64,000 bases of DNA from Aquarana catesbeiana (GCF_042186555.1 NC_133325.1:296202543-296266542); one strand, 5' to 3'; positions 1 to 10,980 are shown, counted from the first letter of the stretch. Translations and numbers: made by a program. Notes: generated by a model not told the origin, from the letters alone.

Positions 1-2030
1 AAAGAAAAGAAAGAGAGAGAAAGTGAGAAAACAATGTTGGGGTAAGATGAACTGGACCACTGTCCACCCGTCCCCCTAGAAATTAAGTGCTTAAGCATCT
101 GATGTAAACCTGAGAACTTATACAACCGGGTCCAGGAGAACATAATCTCCGTCTAATAGAGCGAGGTTGTCGCCACCTAACTGATGGCGGCAAGCTCGCA
201 GGGAAGTGGCATGCGGTTCCGCCCCGGCCCTTCTGTATAAAATATTGTTCTAGAAGGAGGGAATCCTAGCATATCTAATAAACTTATATTCTATGAGAAC
301 TGAAGTCCTGCCAAACTAGACTTAAACAAAACTGGGAAATCATTTTCGAGTAATTTGTAAAGCCTTCATCTTAAATTGGTATCTATTAATAGAGGAATTT
401 CAATTCAAATCACTCAATAAGGGGGGGGAGGTTATGTCCCTCCAAAGATATGGAAGTCTCATTAATGCCATAAAGATATATTAAACTGGCTCAACCGTAG
501 CCAACCATGGAAGTTCTAAGTCCCTGAGAGGGAACCTTACAGTGGTATCATCCGTCACTGTAGGCATAAAAGGGAAAAAATACTTCTCTTCAGGGTGTTC
601 TTTTTCCGTCAACCGTCTGGTCCTGTTGCTGAACGTCGTTTTCTTGAAGAATGTCGTGGGTGGCGTTGTTCCCATAGCGGTGAAACAGGGCGATCCAATT
701 CTGGTCGAGATTTCGGGGATGATGGTTCTCTGGAAATTATGCCGAGGCCCATAAGGATGTCTTCTCCGTCTGGAAAGTTAGCAAAAGAATATGTCTTTCC
801 CTTAAAGGTAAAGGAGAGGCAGAAAGGAAATGACCATCTATACTTAATTTGACGGTTGGTAAGCTGCACCAATAATGGCTTTAGGGCCCGTCTCTTTTGG
901 ATAGTCATTTGTGAGATATCCGCGAAGATCTGTATGGGGTGTCCCATAAGGGTGATTTTGTTCCTGCTCCGTGCTGCGGTCATTATTTGCTCCTTGATTT
1001 TGTAAAAGTGTGGATTGACTATCACATCCCTTGGGGGGCCGTCTGGTCTTGGGGCTGTCAGTGCCCTATGGACTCTATCAATTTCCATGTGGTGAGGCAT
1101 GATGTCTGGGATCAGATCTTGCATTAGTGTATGTACTACTTCTTCCAAATCTGTCACTATTTCTGGTAGTCCGCGTATACGGAAGTTATAGCGTCTGGAT
1201 CTATTTTCCTGATCTTCAATTTTGGCGTTGACGTCATCTAACTGTTCCTGTAGTGAGGATATCATGCTTGAGTTCTGGTTAACTCTCCGCACCGTGCCAT
1301 CCATTTTGGATTCAATGTGATCCAGTCTTTCTCCTATATCATTAAAATCATGCTTCATTTCGGCAGTAATTGATTGACAGGCTTTAGTTAATTCTTGTTG
1401 CAATAGTGCTGAAAAGCGAGCAAGGAGGACAGTGTCTCCTGAATATGGTGCTGGGGGTGGGGGTGGGGGAGGCTGATCACTCGCTGTGCTATTTTGGCTT
1501 ATGGCAAGTTCAGCTATTTCAGCCATGTTCCTCTCCATGGAGGACGCAGGGGAGATTGCTCCATCTATTCCCTCTCCCTGGTAAGTGTGGGAAGGAGATA
1601 GAGAGAAATGTGGGGACTCACCCTTCTGCGATCGTAACGTTTCTTCCTGTGACTGGGAGGAGAAGGGGTCCCGTGTGCCATCTATGTCTGTAGCCGCAGT
1701 GTGTGGAAAGGAGGCTCTTTGTGCAGGGGGGGATTGGTTGTTCTGGGCCCCGCTCACCTGCTTTGTTATGTTTGTCTCTGTCCTCCGGCTAGACGCCATC
1801 TTGGAAGGGGGGGTCCGTGCTGCGTCGTTCCCCGAACGGAACGAATAGCTGGATGTTGGGGGCTTTTTCTTCGCTGTTCCCCCTCCTCTGCGATTCATCT
1901 CCTGATCCCCTGGAAGGCTGCTAGTTTTGTGGCTTCCCTCTGGCTTAGTTTAGCTTCGAAAGGCCGGCGGCGTGCGGAGCAGGTCAGATCATGTCCGCTC
2001 CCGTGCCCGCGCGCATGCGCACTTAAGGAT
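1..2030 (-). mobile_element. Tx1/L1-type LINE, 5' part, antisense to TMCO3
   Basis: The 5' half of a non-LTR retrotransposon on the minus strand: a GC-rich leader (about 2030-1899, with CpG-rich GCGCATGCGC), then an intact ORF1 (1898-609), then about 600 bases with no long frame running off the left edge. I read 608-1 as the spacer between ORF1 and ORF2. No ORF2 (endonuclease/RT) is visible, so it must lie outside the window or be lost. The 5' boundary near 2030 is an estimate; I did not identify a target-site duplication. It sits in a TMCO3 intron. Confidence 0.7.
609..1898 (-). CDS. LINE ORF1 protein, Tx1/L1 type (RNA chaperone)
   Basis: An uninterrupted 429-codon frame encoding an L1-ORF1p-like nucleic-acid-binding protein. 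Residues 1-140 are low-complexity and basic. A proline tract follows at 143-149, then a heptad-rich coiled coil at about 160-232 (LLQQELTK, SSLQEQLDDVNAKIED). Next is an RRM-like domain opening with RRYNFRIRGLPE at 236-245. The C-terminal domain contains KIKEQIM, IQIFADIS and KRRALKPLL. This order is that of the L1/Tx1 ORF1 trimer that coats the element RNA. No CCHC zinc knuckle is visible. The absence of stops suggests a young copy or relaxed recent decay. The first ATG of the frame was taken as start; the leader upstream is GC-rich. Whether it is translated is unknown. Confidence 0.85.
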   Translation of the reverse strand: MNRRGGGTAKKKPPTSSYSFRSGNDAARTPPSKMASSRRTETNITKQVSGAQNNQSPPAQRASFPHTAATDIDGTRDPFSSQSQEETLRSQKGESPHFSLSPSHTYQGEGIDGAISPASSMERNMAEIAELAISQNSTASDQPPPPPPPAPYSGDTVLLARFSALLQQELTKACQSITAEMKHDFNDIGERLDHIESKMDGTVRRVNQNSSMISSLQEQLDDVNAKIEDQENRSRRYNFRIRGLPEIVTDLEEVVHTLMQDLIPDIMPHHMEIDRVHRALTAPRPDGPPRDVIVNPHFYKIKEQIMTAARSRNKITLMGHPIQIFADISQMTIQKRRALKPLLVQLTNRQIKYRWSFPFCLSFTFKGKTYSFANFPDGEDILMGLGIISREPSSPKSRPELDRPVSPLWEQRHPRHSSRKRRSATGPDG

Positions 2031-2850
2031 ATGTTTTTGATGGTTATTTCTGATTTATTCTATGTATTTTTATTTAGAATTATTCACATGAAGTAGTGTT
2101 TATGTCCCTTTGTGCACCAACACATGATTATCTAGATTTATATGTTTTTAGTGTCAACACTTATTTATGCGATTTAACATGCGATTTTTTTTGTTATTTA
2201 GTATATACCAATTGAAAGGATTTTTTATGCACTTTTTTTCACATACACATGATGCTGATTATTAAGACTTGAATGTTTTTTTAGTGTCAACACTTATTTA
2301 TGCGATTTTATGTCATTTTATTAATTGACCACAGACAGAGATTTACAGCTTTCTTCTGGTTAGCGCAGCACCCCCCCCCCATACCTCAGTTTGATTTTGG
2401 GCTTATGTTTGACCCTTGCTTCGGTGCATGCAGCTGTCCAGTCGCATATGTGCGTTTTTACTATTTTTCTGAGTTTTTGTTTTCTTTTATTTTTCCAATT
2501 GGGTAAGCGCAGGAATATTCTTATTACATATTTTGTTTTTGGTTCAAGGTTAGTCAAGTTTGCAGAGTTTTTTCCCTCTGTCAGACCCAGAGACACTTAC
2601 AGATGTTAGGTAGATGAATCCCTGCTTATCTTTATGTTGTTCTAGTGTCTTGTATGATGTAATGATTGCAGTATACCCTCATCACTGTCTACTTATGTTC
2701 AGGTGTCATTTGTTCACCCTTTTTCCTCTTAGCTAGTTTACCCTTGTGGGGGTACTCTTGGGGGTTTTCTGCTAATTTTAAGGGCTGTTTAGCTATCTGA
2801 CGGTAGATCATGCTATGAGTGGTCCCTTTTTTTTTTTTGTTGACATATTG
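2031..2850. other. TMCO3 intron, no gene seen
   Basis: AT-rich sequence without exon-like segments. The only structure I see is a direct repeat: AGTGTCAACACTTATTTATG occurs near 2150 and again near 2284, each preceded by a similar AT-rich segment, so a unit of about 134 bp is present twice. Confidence 0.5.
2130..2312. repeat. Two-copy direct repeat, ~134-bp unit
   Basis: The segment around AGTGTCAACACTTATTTATG followed by CGATTT is present twice, about 134 bases apart, with diverged surrounding sequence. It could be a tandem duplication or the subterminal repeat of an unrecognised element. Confidence 0.6.
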
Positions 2851-3025
2851 GATTGATTTACTAAAGCTGGAGAGTGCAAAATCTGATGACGTTCTACATA
2901 GAAACAAATCCACTTCCAGGTTTGATTGTCAAAGCTTGATTGAACAAGCTGAAGTTAGAAGTTGATTGGCTTCTATGCATAGCTGCAGCAGATTCTGTGT
3001 GCACCAGTTTTAGTAAATCTCTCCC
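2851..3025. mobile_element. MITE with GATTTACTAAARCTGG inverted termini
   Basis: Inverted termini: GATTTACTAAAGCTGG at 2855-2870 and its inverted partner CCAGTTTTAGTAAATC at 3004-3019. ATTG flanks both sides and may be the target duplication. About 175 bp and non-coding. A relative with GATTTACTAAAGGCAA ends lies at 54015-54230. Confidence 0.65.
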
Positions 3026-3223
3026 ATTGTGTGGTATAGTTTGGTATAGTTTGGTTGCCTGAGTTGGCATCCTGTTCTTTTATCATGGAACCTCCTTTCT
3101 CTGATTGAGAAAGGTTTGGATTTTGAGGTTGAAGCCTTTTCATATAGACCGACTGGTCTTTTTTTTTTTAATCTAATTTGAGTGTCCAAATGTTCTCTTA
3201 TGGATTTGTTGGTTTGGATAGTG

Positions 3224-3579
3224 TTTTTTTTTTTTTTTTTTTTTTTTTTTAATGTTGATCACACTGTTTTTTGCCACAACCTCATGCAAATTCTCCTTGA
3301 CAGTGGTATGTCTGTCCTGGTATGAAGCATCGGATTCATGCTCTGGACTCTCCCCATGGTCAGGGCAGTGCCCCTGTCTTGCTAAGGTCCTCCTCATCTT
3401 AGATTTGAGCATTGGTTCTTCAGGTACCTTTTTGTCCCCGACGGTTCCCAATACCATGGGTCTGTCAGTGGCTGTTGCACATCCCTTATTGGACTGCATT
3501 TTGACATCTTAACAGTTTCTGAATTTCTATGTCCCTCAGTGGACGATGGAGTATTGCTTTCTTACAAAACAGAGGTATG
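3224..3579 (-). mobile_element. Poly(A)-tailed retrosequence with target duplication
   Basis: On the minus strand this 356-bp insert ends in a 27-base poly(A), seen as T's at 3224-3250. Both flanks carry a near-perfect 10-bp duplication: TTGGATAGTG at 3214-3223 and TTGGATAGAG at 3580-3589. Together these show L1-type reverse transcription and insertion. Inside is a short minus-strand frame from about 3499 (starting MQSNKGC) that runs into the poly(A). The peptide has the polar, Lys/Glu/Asp-rich look of a Tx1/L1 ORF1 N-terminus, but I could not confirm its source. It may be an aberrant LINE transcript or a processed pseudogene. Confidence 0.6.
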
Positions 3580-3813
3580 TTGGATAGAGGAGGGGTTATA
3601 TGGGTGCTTGCTTACAACTTTTCTGTTTGCCAGTGTCCCAAAAATGTTATTTTCCTTGTAAAGTGGAACCTAAATACATAAAAATTGCTATATTATTTTG
3701 TTGTTTTCTCTCCAAAGTTATGTTAGTTTCTCTTTTTTTTTTGTACACACTATGCAATTATCAAATAAAATATCAGTGTATATAATGTATTGCTTATGTT
3801 TGTGTCTCAACAG

Positions 3814-3963
3814 TTTGTTTTAGCAGTCCTAGTCCTGTCTTTGATCCTGCCAAAGAGCAGCCAGTATATCAAGTGGATTGTATCTTCTGGTCTGGCCCAA
3901 GTCAGCGAATTTTCTTTTGTTTTAGGCAGCAGAGCCCGCAGGTCTGGGATAATTTCTCGCGAG
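3814..3963 (+). CDS. TMCO3: TMCO3, penultimate coding exon
   Basis: A 150-bp exon (50 codons, phase 0 at both ends) bounded by an acceptor (CTCAACAG at 3806-3813) and a consensus donor (GAG|GTAAGT at 3961-3969). The translation contains SSQYIKWIVSSGLAQVSE and FSFVLGSRARRSG and ends ISRE. This matches from memory the end of vertebrate TMCO3, a putative Na+/H+ (CPA2-type, KefB-like) antiporter of internal membranes. The first part (FVLAVLVLSLILP) is a membrane segment; the rest is a conserved loop entering the last helix. The reading frame joins exactly to the exon at 7925. Earlier exons must lie left of the window. Confidence 0.93.
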
Positions 3964-4092
3964 GTAAGTGCTAAGGTTTGGCTAGGATATTTGGATCATG
4001 GTACTGCACACATGAGCCATAGCATCTAGGTATATGCAGTATATATATTTATGCTCCATTAAGATCGTGCTAGCCTGGGCAATACTCTTGAC

Positions 4093-4560
4093 TAGCCTTT
4101 TTCAACCAGGGTGCCTACAGGTTCCTTTGGGGCGCCTTGGTAATATGTCTAAAAACTGAACAAAAATTGTATACAAGCCAGCAGATAGATAAAGTGCCTT
4201 TTAGTGAAAAGGATTTCAGTGTGCACCATTACAACCTTCAACCACCGGCATCCTGAAAACCAATGATGTCATTGGTTGATGAGGAGGACGTCAGAGTTTC
4301 TTAATCCTCCATCAGCACTGGGGTCACATTCGCTGAGTGAAGGAGAGAAACTGAGGGGTAAGAGAAACACTGAAATATTAGTCAATGCCACTGTGATTTG
4401 TATGACTAGATCACCTCTGGCGTTGGGTGCCCTACGTGTGTGGATGTTGCTGCATTATGCAAAACTATTAGTCTAGTTTTTTACATTTAAATATGAAGTG
4501 CCTTGAAATTGTGCAGAATTTTAAAAGGTGCCTTGGCTAAAAACGGGTTGAAAAACACTT
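4093..4560. mobile_element. hAT-like MITE with 8-bp target duplication
   Basis: Ends are inverted: TAGCCTTTTTCAACCAGGG on the left, and GGGTTGAAAAACACTT on the right, whose complement reads AAGTGTTTTTCAACCC. The flanks CTCTTGAC (4085-4092) and CTCTTGAT (4561-4568) form an 8-bp duplication with one mismatch, as expected for hAT transposons. Length 468 bp, non-coding; assignment rests on duplication length and termini. Confidence 0.75.
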
Positions 4561-5339
4561 CTCTTGATTACTGAGCACTGACCTTAGCTAGACAGTGATG
4601 TAGGGTGGGGTTCAACTGCTGTGGTGCATTGAATGACGGCAATGCTCTGTACTGATGTTTTCACTGCCTGCAGAAAGCTGTAAAGAGGGCAGGTATTTGA
4701 CTGGTCACCCAGTGCATATGCAACTCTGGTGGTGACCAACAGTAAACGGTTTACAAAAAGCCATTTCTAGACCAACATTTATATATTTTTTTTGGCATGC
4801 AGATAGATAACACTTGCATTGAAAAACATCACTACAGGTAATCCATCTGTGCATAGTGACCTGCTGCCTGTAGATGGATATAGCGATATCCATTGAAATT
4901 AGCAATATATGTGATCTTTTGTTTGACCGTATAAAAGAACAATTCGTATTTGCATCATGCTGCTAATCAGAGCAAGGTTTCTGGAGGCTAGTCAGTGTTA
5001 AAGCATTGGTGAAGGTTATACTAATGGAATGTGGACTGTACTTGTAGTTGCATTAGTTATCCTTTTTTTAGGGTTTTTTCCTTCTCTATAATCACCTAGT
5101 GATCTGGCCAGTAACACAGCTCCTGTATTAGGGTGCCTATGGTCTGGATGAAGGAGAACAGGGACACTTTTAGACAGCAGCATTGTCCGTCTGGGGGATG
5201 GGAAGTATTAGATGCACTAGGAGATTTAGATAACACTAACAGATTGAACTCCAGCTAACACTGCTATAAGCAGTTTACTTGCTGCACTATGGTCGATTAG
5301 AGTTTGTAAAGGCCAAAGGGCTAATCTAGACTTCCCTTC

Positions 5340-5766
5340 TTAAAGTGGAACTTCACCCCTTCCGATTTGCAACATTTTTTTACGGCGGGGTGTACCTGGT
5401 TTGGACAGGTACCCGCTGCCACTTCAGGTCAAGTTGCTGTGGTCATCTGTGCAGAAGTTAGGCTTCCCCTTCTTCCCCTGCAGCCTTCTTGGACACATCA
5501 CAGGTCCCAGAAAGCTGTAGAACCATTCCGACAGCATAGCTCACATGTACAGTGCTCAGACAGCTGTGAAGCCGCAAGCAGTCACAGCCAGCTACCTACA
5601 GTTAATATGCCAGCCCCGGGGACTGAAGCCCAGTAAAGAAACCGGACGGGTGATGACGGCACTGGATCCTCGGTAAGGTGTTTAATTTTTAAAAGTCAGA
5701 AGCTACAGTTTTTGTAGCTGCTGACTTTTAATTTTTGTAAAAGTGACTGAAAAAAATGCTTTAAGC
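5340..5766. repeat. TTAAAG-ended interspersed repeat with internal hairpin
   Basis: The left end CTTAAAGTGGAACTTCACCC resembles the termini of several MITEs in this window (11649, 15519, 17056, 50771). The right end near 5760 (TGCTTTAAG) is weaker. Inside, TAAAAGTCAGAAGCTACA (5690-5707) pairs with TGTAGCTGCTGACTTTTA (5713-5730), an 18-bp stem with one mismatch and a 5-base loop. Boundaries uncertain. Confidence 0.5.
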
Positions 5767-7441
5767 TGGTATAATATTGCAGCATTTACTCTCCGGAATA
5801 GATAACTAAAAATATGTCTGTGCTGCTGGAGGACAGTAAAACTGTTCGTTACTAAAGCCATTCATTTTATTTCATGTAATCCTAGCAGTACTTTTATTCG
5901 AAGTGACAAAGTTTTTAGTGTCTGTTATAGGCAGAAAATAGAACTGCCTTATGTTATAACCTGGCCCTTCTCTGAGAGGGAGGGAATACTAGTAAATATT
6001 AAATAAAAGCAATCACTGAAAGGTAAGGCTGCACTTTTATAATATTTTAGGTTGAGGTTGGGATTTGTGCATCTTCAGCTGTCTACATCTCTAATTCACT
6101 ATTTCACTAAACATCTGCTTAATTTTTTTATTTTTATTTTTTTATCATAAGGGTGGGTGTTAATTTGGTGTTAAATATATCAAATCTGTTCTACAACTAC
6201 TCTATCACCTCACTGTAGTATGTTGTAAATGGCATTAGTGTATCCTTTCCAGTTTTTCTGTCCTCAGGCACTTTATGGTGTGAAATCATTTGGCTACAGC
6301 TGACCCCCTATTGCTTGTGAAAACTCATAGGGTGTAAGCTGGTAGCATTAAAATACTAGTTTGATTCCAAGGATGTAGATGTCGTTACATAGCACCTTTG
6401 GCCATCTATAGCAGCTGTTTTTCTCACCCAGAAACAACACCTGTCTAGTGTTATTTTGCTCAAGGAAGGTTTAATGTAAACACCTAGACCTGAGCTACAT
6501 GCTTTCCCATGTGCTCTAAAATAGAGCTGCAACTGTCATTCATTACAAGACATTGTTGCATTTTTGTTTGCAGAAAATAAACTGTTTCACATCAATATGG
6601 AATAATAGTGTGGGAAGATTTGAAGAGACTAAAAAAGTGAGGATGTAAAGGAAAAGCAGCATAAAGATATCAAACTTTTGACACTTTACAAACATGAGTT
6701 ATTTTCAGCTGAATCAATCAATAGGCCTTATGTGTAGCATACAATGGAAGATACCCAGCTAATCATTCTTGGAGTAACTAATAAGCCAACATCTGACCAC
6801 CGTTTGGTGTGTGACCTGCTTTAAACTGGACGTAAACCCTATCTGCATGACATGTTGGTTGCCGTAAGTGCTATTTGCCTTAATGGCAAACAGTAATTTG
6901 CCATTTTTCTTTTTGGAAAATATGGTTTTCACCTTGATACACCCTGTTTTACATTTCAGTGCTGCTGATCTAATGCTTCCTCTTTGCATCCGCTTTCTGT
7001 CTTCTTGCCTGCGCTTGCATGCCACAGAGTGACTGGACCGGAACAGAGCATTGTCATTCCCTACGGAGGGGGGGTCCTGAACATAAACCCCCATTACACT
7101 AGGACCAGGTTATTTTAATAAAAGCTGCCGATTTAATTGACTTTAAAAAAACAGTAACAGGACGTTTTTTATTTTTTTTTTTTTGTTTTTTTTTTTTTTT
7201 TATTTTTTGTTTTTTTACTGGGTTTACATACACATTAAGCAGCCATGCAGAATTTAGTTAAAAGGAAAAGGGTGTTCAGAAAGAAGAATAATTTTTCTGT
7301 TTTAAGATGATTATTACTTGATCTGTCTGATGTTGACCTGATTGATTTAGGATCCCAGTGTCTGTCGCTACGTTCCAACTGCAGCATACATTTCCAGTAA
7401 ATCAATTTTAAGATTAAAAATGGTAGGGAGCAATTTCCTTA
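5767..7441. other. Intronic sequence, no gene seen
   Basis: AT-rich intron sequence of TMCO3. A T-rich tract with interspersed A and G lies at 7161-7217. No coding segment or recognisable transposon was identified. Confidence 0.5.
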
Positions 7442-7816
7442 AGCCCAGTACACACAGGCCGAATGTTGGGCGGCATCAGCCGGTTCAATTGAAACCGGCC
7501 GACATTCAGCCTGTGTGTACTGTAGTTGGTCCGACACAAGCCAGCTGGTCGGCCAGCTTCTGTTGAAGGGGCATGACTGAAAAAAAGGTCTGCTGATCGG
7601 CTCCCGATCAGCGTTCTCAGCCAATGGCTGAGAGCGCTGACCGAAGTGTTCTGGCCGGGGGGCAGTCCCACTGTCAGAGCACAATAGAACTGCAGGGGAG
7701 ATTACTGTACTAACGTCACATAGTTAGTACAGCGGCTCCTCCTGAGCTATCGGGGTTTTTTTTTTGTATAGCCCTGCTGGGTTGAAGGAAAAAAAACTGC
7801 TAGTGTGTACTAGGCT
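7442..7816. mobile_element. Harbinger-like MITE, GTACACAC termini, TTA duplication
   Basis: Inverted ends AGCCCAGTACACAC and GTGTGTACTAGGCT, flanked on both sides by TTA (7439-7441 and 7817-7819). A 3-bp TWA duplication is typical of PIF/Harbinger. The interior is GC-rich with GGCCGACATTCAGCC-type inverted segments near the ends. 375 bp, non-coding. The copy at 11177-11517 belongs to the same family. Confidence 0.75.
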
Positions 7817-7924
7817 TTATTCATGTTGGTGTTGTGTCTTTGAGATAAGGCTAGCAATAGTCTGCATGTAGGTATGTTTTTAAATGACACTTAAAAAAAT
7901 ATATATATGTATTTTTAATTTTAG

Positions 7925-8038
7925 GTTTACCTCCTCATCTTGAGTGTGACAACATTAAGTCTTCTGCTGGCACCAGTCCTGTGGAGGATAGCGATCACCA
8001 AATGTGTACCAAGACCAGACAAACGGCTAAGCACTTAA
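7925..8038 (+). CDS. TMCO3: TMCO3, last coding exon with stop
   Basis: The exon starts right after the acceptor AATTTTAG and reads in phase 0 from the exon at 3814-3963. It encodes 37 residues, opening VYLLILSVTTLSLLLAPV and ending RPDKRLST, then TAA at 8036-8038. This is the final transmembrane helix and short cytoplasmic tail of TMCO3, a putative cation/proton antiporter. It has no ATG, so start-codon-based ORF calling misses it. With the previous exon, 87 C-terminal residues of the host protein are in the window, all intact. The donor and acceptor agree with GT-AG rules. Confidence 0.95.
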   Translation, partial: VYLLILSVTTLSLLLAPVLWRIAITKCVPRPDKRLST

Positions 8039-9411
8039 AACTATTGGTTAATCAATTCTGCCCACTGGTGCAACAGAGTGTGGCATTAATCTACAGTATA
8101 TCATAAATCATGTTTTTCATTGAGAACCATGTATTCAACAAATGTATGCTTTTGGTTGTTACCAGAAATCACCATTTCAGATTTGCCCATGGTTCAGCTT
8201 ACATTACTGGTACAGTGACTTCCTGGAGATAACCTTGAAATTTTTTTCCTCCTATGTGCCTTTTTTAATATAAATCTTATTTTAATTAATTTCCGTTAAA
8301 AACACAGTCTTTGAAGTATTTTTTTAATTGCACTACCATGCTAGGCCTGCTGGATCAAGGGGCCAGTAAATGAATAATGGAAAACGGAGAAGCTTTTAGG
8401 GGAGGTTGGGGATTGTTATGTATTTAGAATGAATATTTCATTGTTATTTCTAAGACTTGCTATAGTTCTAGACATCATTGAGGCACAGTGTCCTCTTTTG
8501 GGGCTGACCAAGCACCATGTTCTCTGCAATAACCTATACAGTATAATTTTGCTGACTCTACTCTGGTGTTGAAATCTTTCATATAAAGGGAGTTTATATA
8601 TGTTTTTGCTTTATATTTTTGAAATTTTATTTTTTTTATTTAACATTAATAGGAAGAGATACTGTCAGCCTGTATCTGATGAAATTGCTAAGGTTGGCTT
8701 TATATGTTTACATTGCTGTGCCCATAAAAGTCTAGCTATCCTTGCACACAACAAAAAGCATTTTATTTTTATGTAGATGTCTTGCTTGTTGCACAAACCC
8801 TTACCAGTTTAACTACTGGTATTCTATAGTACTGACTGTTATTAAAGCTACACACAAGTTTTCATTGGAAAACTAAAATTTTTAATTTGATGAAAAAAAA
8901 TGATAAAAATTTTGAGATATTAAAAGTTTGATAGTTAAAAATCTGTGTATAAGTCTCAGATTATTGAAGCAGCCTAGCATGTTGAAAATATCCTTTATCA
9001 TTTTTGAATTGGCTGCACATGATAAAATTGCAGAAACTGTATTCGTATAATACAAATACGAATTTAGGTTTTTCTACTGGGAAAACCTTTCAACCATTCC
9101 AGTGTATAGAGACCAAAGGAAGTAACAGAATGGTATCGCCTCAGAGGACACTAAAGCTCTATTGACTGCTGCTATTTATTAGCCATCAGGACACTAAGAC
9201 CAGCAGTAGCTTTTGAAACTTGTTAAATGAGAACGCAAAAAAAGGAATAGTTACGTAAGCTCTTTTTTTTTTTTTTTTTAATATATATATTTTATATATA
9301 TCTTTGTCCATGTTTAATACTCCTGTTTGAAATATTGCTGACACAGATAAATAACACAGCTTCTGTGGATGAATTCAGTTAGGACACTTACTAAATCCAT
9401 TTAGCAGAAAA
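8039..9411 (+). other. TMCO3: TMCO3 3' UTR and downstream flank
   Basis: The sequence after the TMCO3 stop is AT-rich and free of recognisable transposons up to the Tc1 at 9414, as expected of a 3' UTR. I see no convincing AATAAA. ATTAAA at about 8842 is a possible poly(A) signal. Where the transcript ends is not resolved. An imperfect palindrome (ATTCGTATAATACAAATACGAAT) of unclear meaning lies near 9041. Confidence 0.5.
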
Positions 9412-9413
9412 TA

Positions 9414-10980
9414 GACTGCTCAAAAAAAAATAAAGGAACACTTTGAAAACACATCAGATCTCAATGGGGAAAAATATCATGCTGAATATCTATACTGTAC
9501 TGATATGGACTGGTTAATGTGTTAGAAATGAAAGAATCCCACATTGTTTGATGGAAATGAAAATGATCAACCTACAGAGAGCTGAATTCAAAGACGCCAC
9601 GAAAATCAAAGATGCAGCAGGCTAGTTCATTTTGCTGAAATTTTATTGCAGCAACTCAAGATGGTACTTGGTAGTTTGTATGGCCCACATGTGCTTGTAT
9701 GCATGCCTGACAGCGTTGGGGGGGAGGGCTTGCTCCAAATGAGATGACAGACGGTGTCCTGGGATATTTCCTCCCAGATCTGGATCAGGACATCACTGAT
9801 CTCCAGGACAGACTGAGGTGCAACCTGGCGGTGCCGGATGGACCAAAACCTAATGCCCCAGAGGTGTTCTATTGGATTTAGGCCAGGGGAGCATGGGGGC
9901 TATTCAGTGGTATCAATTCCTTCATCCTCCAGGAACTGGCTGCATACTTTTGCCACATGAGGCAGGGCATTGTCATGCACCAGGAGGAACCTGGGACCAC
10001 TGCACCAGCATAGGGTCTTACAATGGGCCCAAGGATTTCATCCCGATACCTAATGGCAGTCAGGGTGCCATTGTCTAGCCTGTAGAGGTCTGTGCGTCCT
10101 TCCATGGATATGCCTCCCCAGACCATCACTGACCCATCACCATACCGGTCATGCTAAACGATGTTTCAGGCAGCATAACATTCTCCGCGGCTTCTCCCGA
10201 CCCTTTCACCTCTGTCACATGTGCTCAGGGTGAACCTGCTGTCATCTGTGAAAAGTACAGGGCGCCAGTGGCAAACCTGTCAATTCTAATGTTCAATGGC
10301 AAATGCCAATTGAGCTCCACGGTGCCGGGCACTGAGCACAGGGCCCAATGGAGCACGTCGGGCACTCAGGCCACCCTCATGAAGTCTGTTTCTAATTGTT
10401 TGGTCAGAGACATTCACACCAGTGGCTTGCTGGAAGTAATTTTGTAGGGCTGTGGCAGTGCTCATCCTGTTCCTCTCTGCACAAAGGAGCAGATACCTAT
10501 CCTGCTGATGGGTTAAGGACCTATCCATCTATCCTAGAGTAACTAGCTGTCTCCAGGAATCTCCTTCATGCTCTTGAGACTGTGTTGGGAGACACAGCAA
10601 ATCTTCTGGCAATGACACGTATTGATGTGTAATCTTGAAGGAGTTGGACTGCCTGTGCAACTTCTATAGGGTCCAGGTATCGCCTCATGCTACCAGTAGT
10701 GACACTGACCCTAGCCTAATGCAAAACTAGTGAAAAACAGTCATAAAAGATGAGTAGGGAAACAAAATGTCAGTGGCCTCCACCTGTAAAACCATTCCTG
10801 TTTTGAAGGTTGTCTCATTGTTGCCCATCTAGTGCACTTCATTTTAATACCACCAAAGCAGCTGAAACTAATTAACAACCCCCTCTGCTACTTAACTGGC
10901 CAGAACAATATCCCAGGAGTTTAATTGACCTGATGCTATACTCTGATTAAAAAGTGTTCCTTTCATTTTTTTGAGCAGTG
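9414..10980 (-). mobile_element. Tc1-like transposon, full length, family 1
   Basis: 1567 bp flanked by the TA duplication (9412-9413 and 10981-10982). The inverted ends read GACTGCTCAAAAAAAAATAA on the left and, in complement, CACTGCTCAAAAAAATGAAA on the right. A decayed transposase lies inside on the minus strand. Length, TA target and enzyme identify a Tc1/mariner element. It lies about 1.4 kb downstream of the TMCO3 stop. Confidence 0.92.
9655..10688 (-). pseudogene. Tc1 transposase, decayed
   Basis: The minus-strand frame starts with ATG at 10688 (MRRYLDPIEVAQAV) and contains the helix-turn-helix DNA-binding region. Frames at 10528-10286 and 10129-9878 give the middle and catalytic parts: LFTDDSRFTLS (first catalytic Asp present) and VWGGISMEGRTDLYRLDNGT. 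Stops and frameshifts separate these parts, for example a stop after SRA in the N-terminal domain and breaks around 10160 and 9990. A cut-and-paste DDE enzyme that would bind the TIRs and insert at TA; this copy cannot make it. Confidence 0.88.

Larger units (their letters stand above)
3964..7924 (+). other. TMCO3: Last intron of TMCO3
   Basis: A 3961-bp GT-AG intron between the two recognised TMCO3 exons. It starts GTAAGTGC and ends TTTTTAATTTTAG. It holds a hAT-like MITE (4093-4560), a TTAAAG-ended repeat with a hairpin (5340-5766), a long T-rich tract (7161-7217) and a GTACACAC-ended MITE (7442-7816) whose right end lies 108 bp before the acceptor. No other exon was seen in it. Confidence 0.85.

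Noticed and set aside
1406..2096. Plus-strand open frames of 87-131 codons opposite the LINE ORF1
   Set aside because: They are antisense shadows of the intact ORF1 on the minus strand and its leader, with no domain features.
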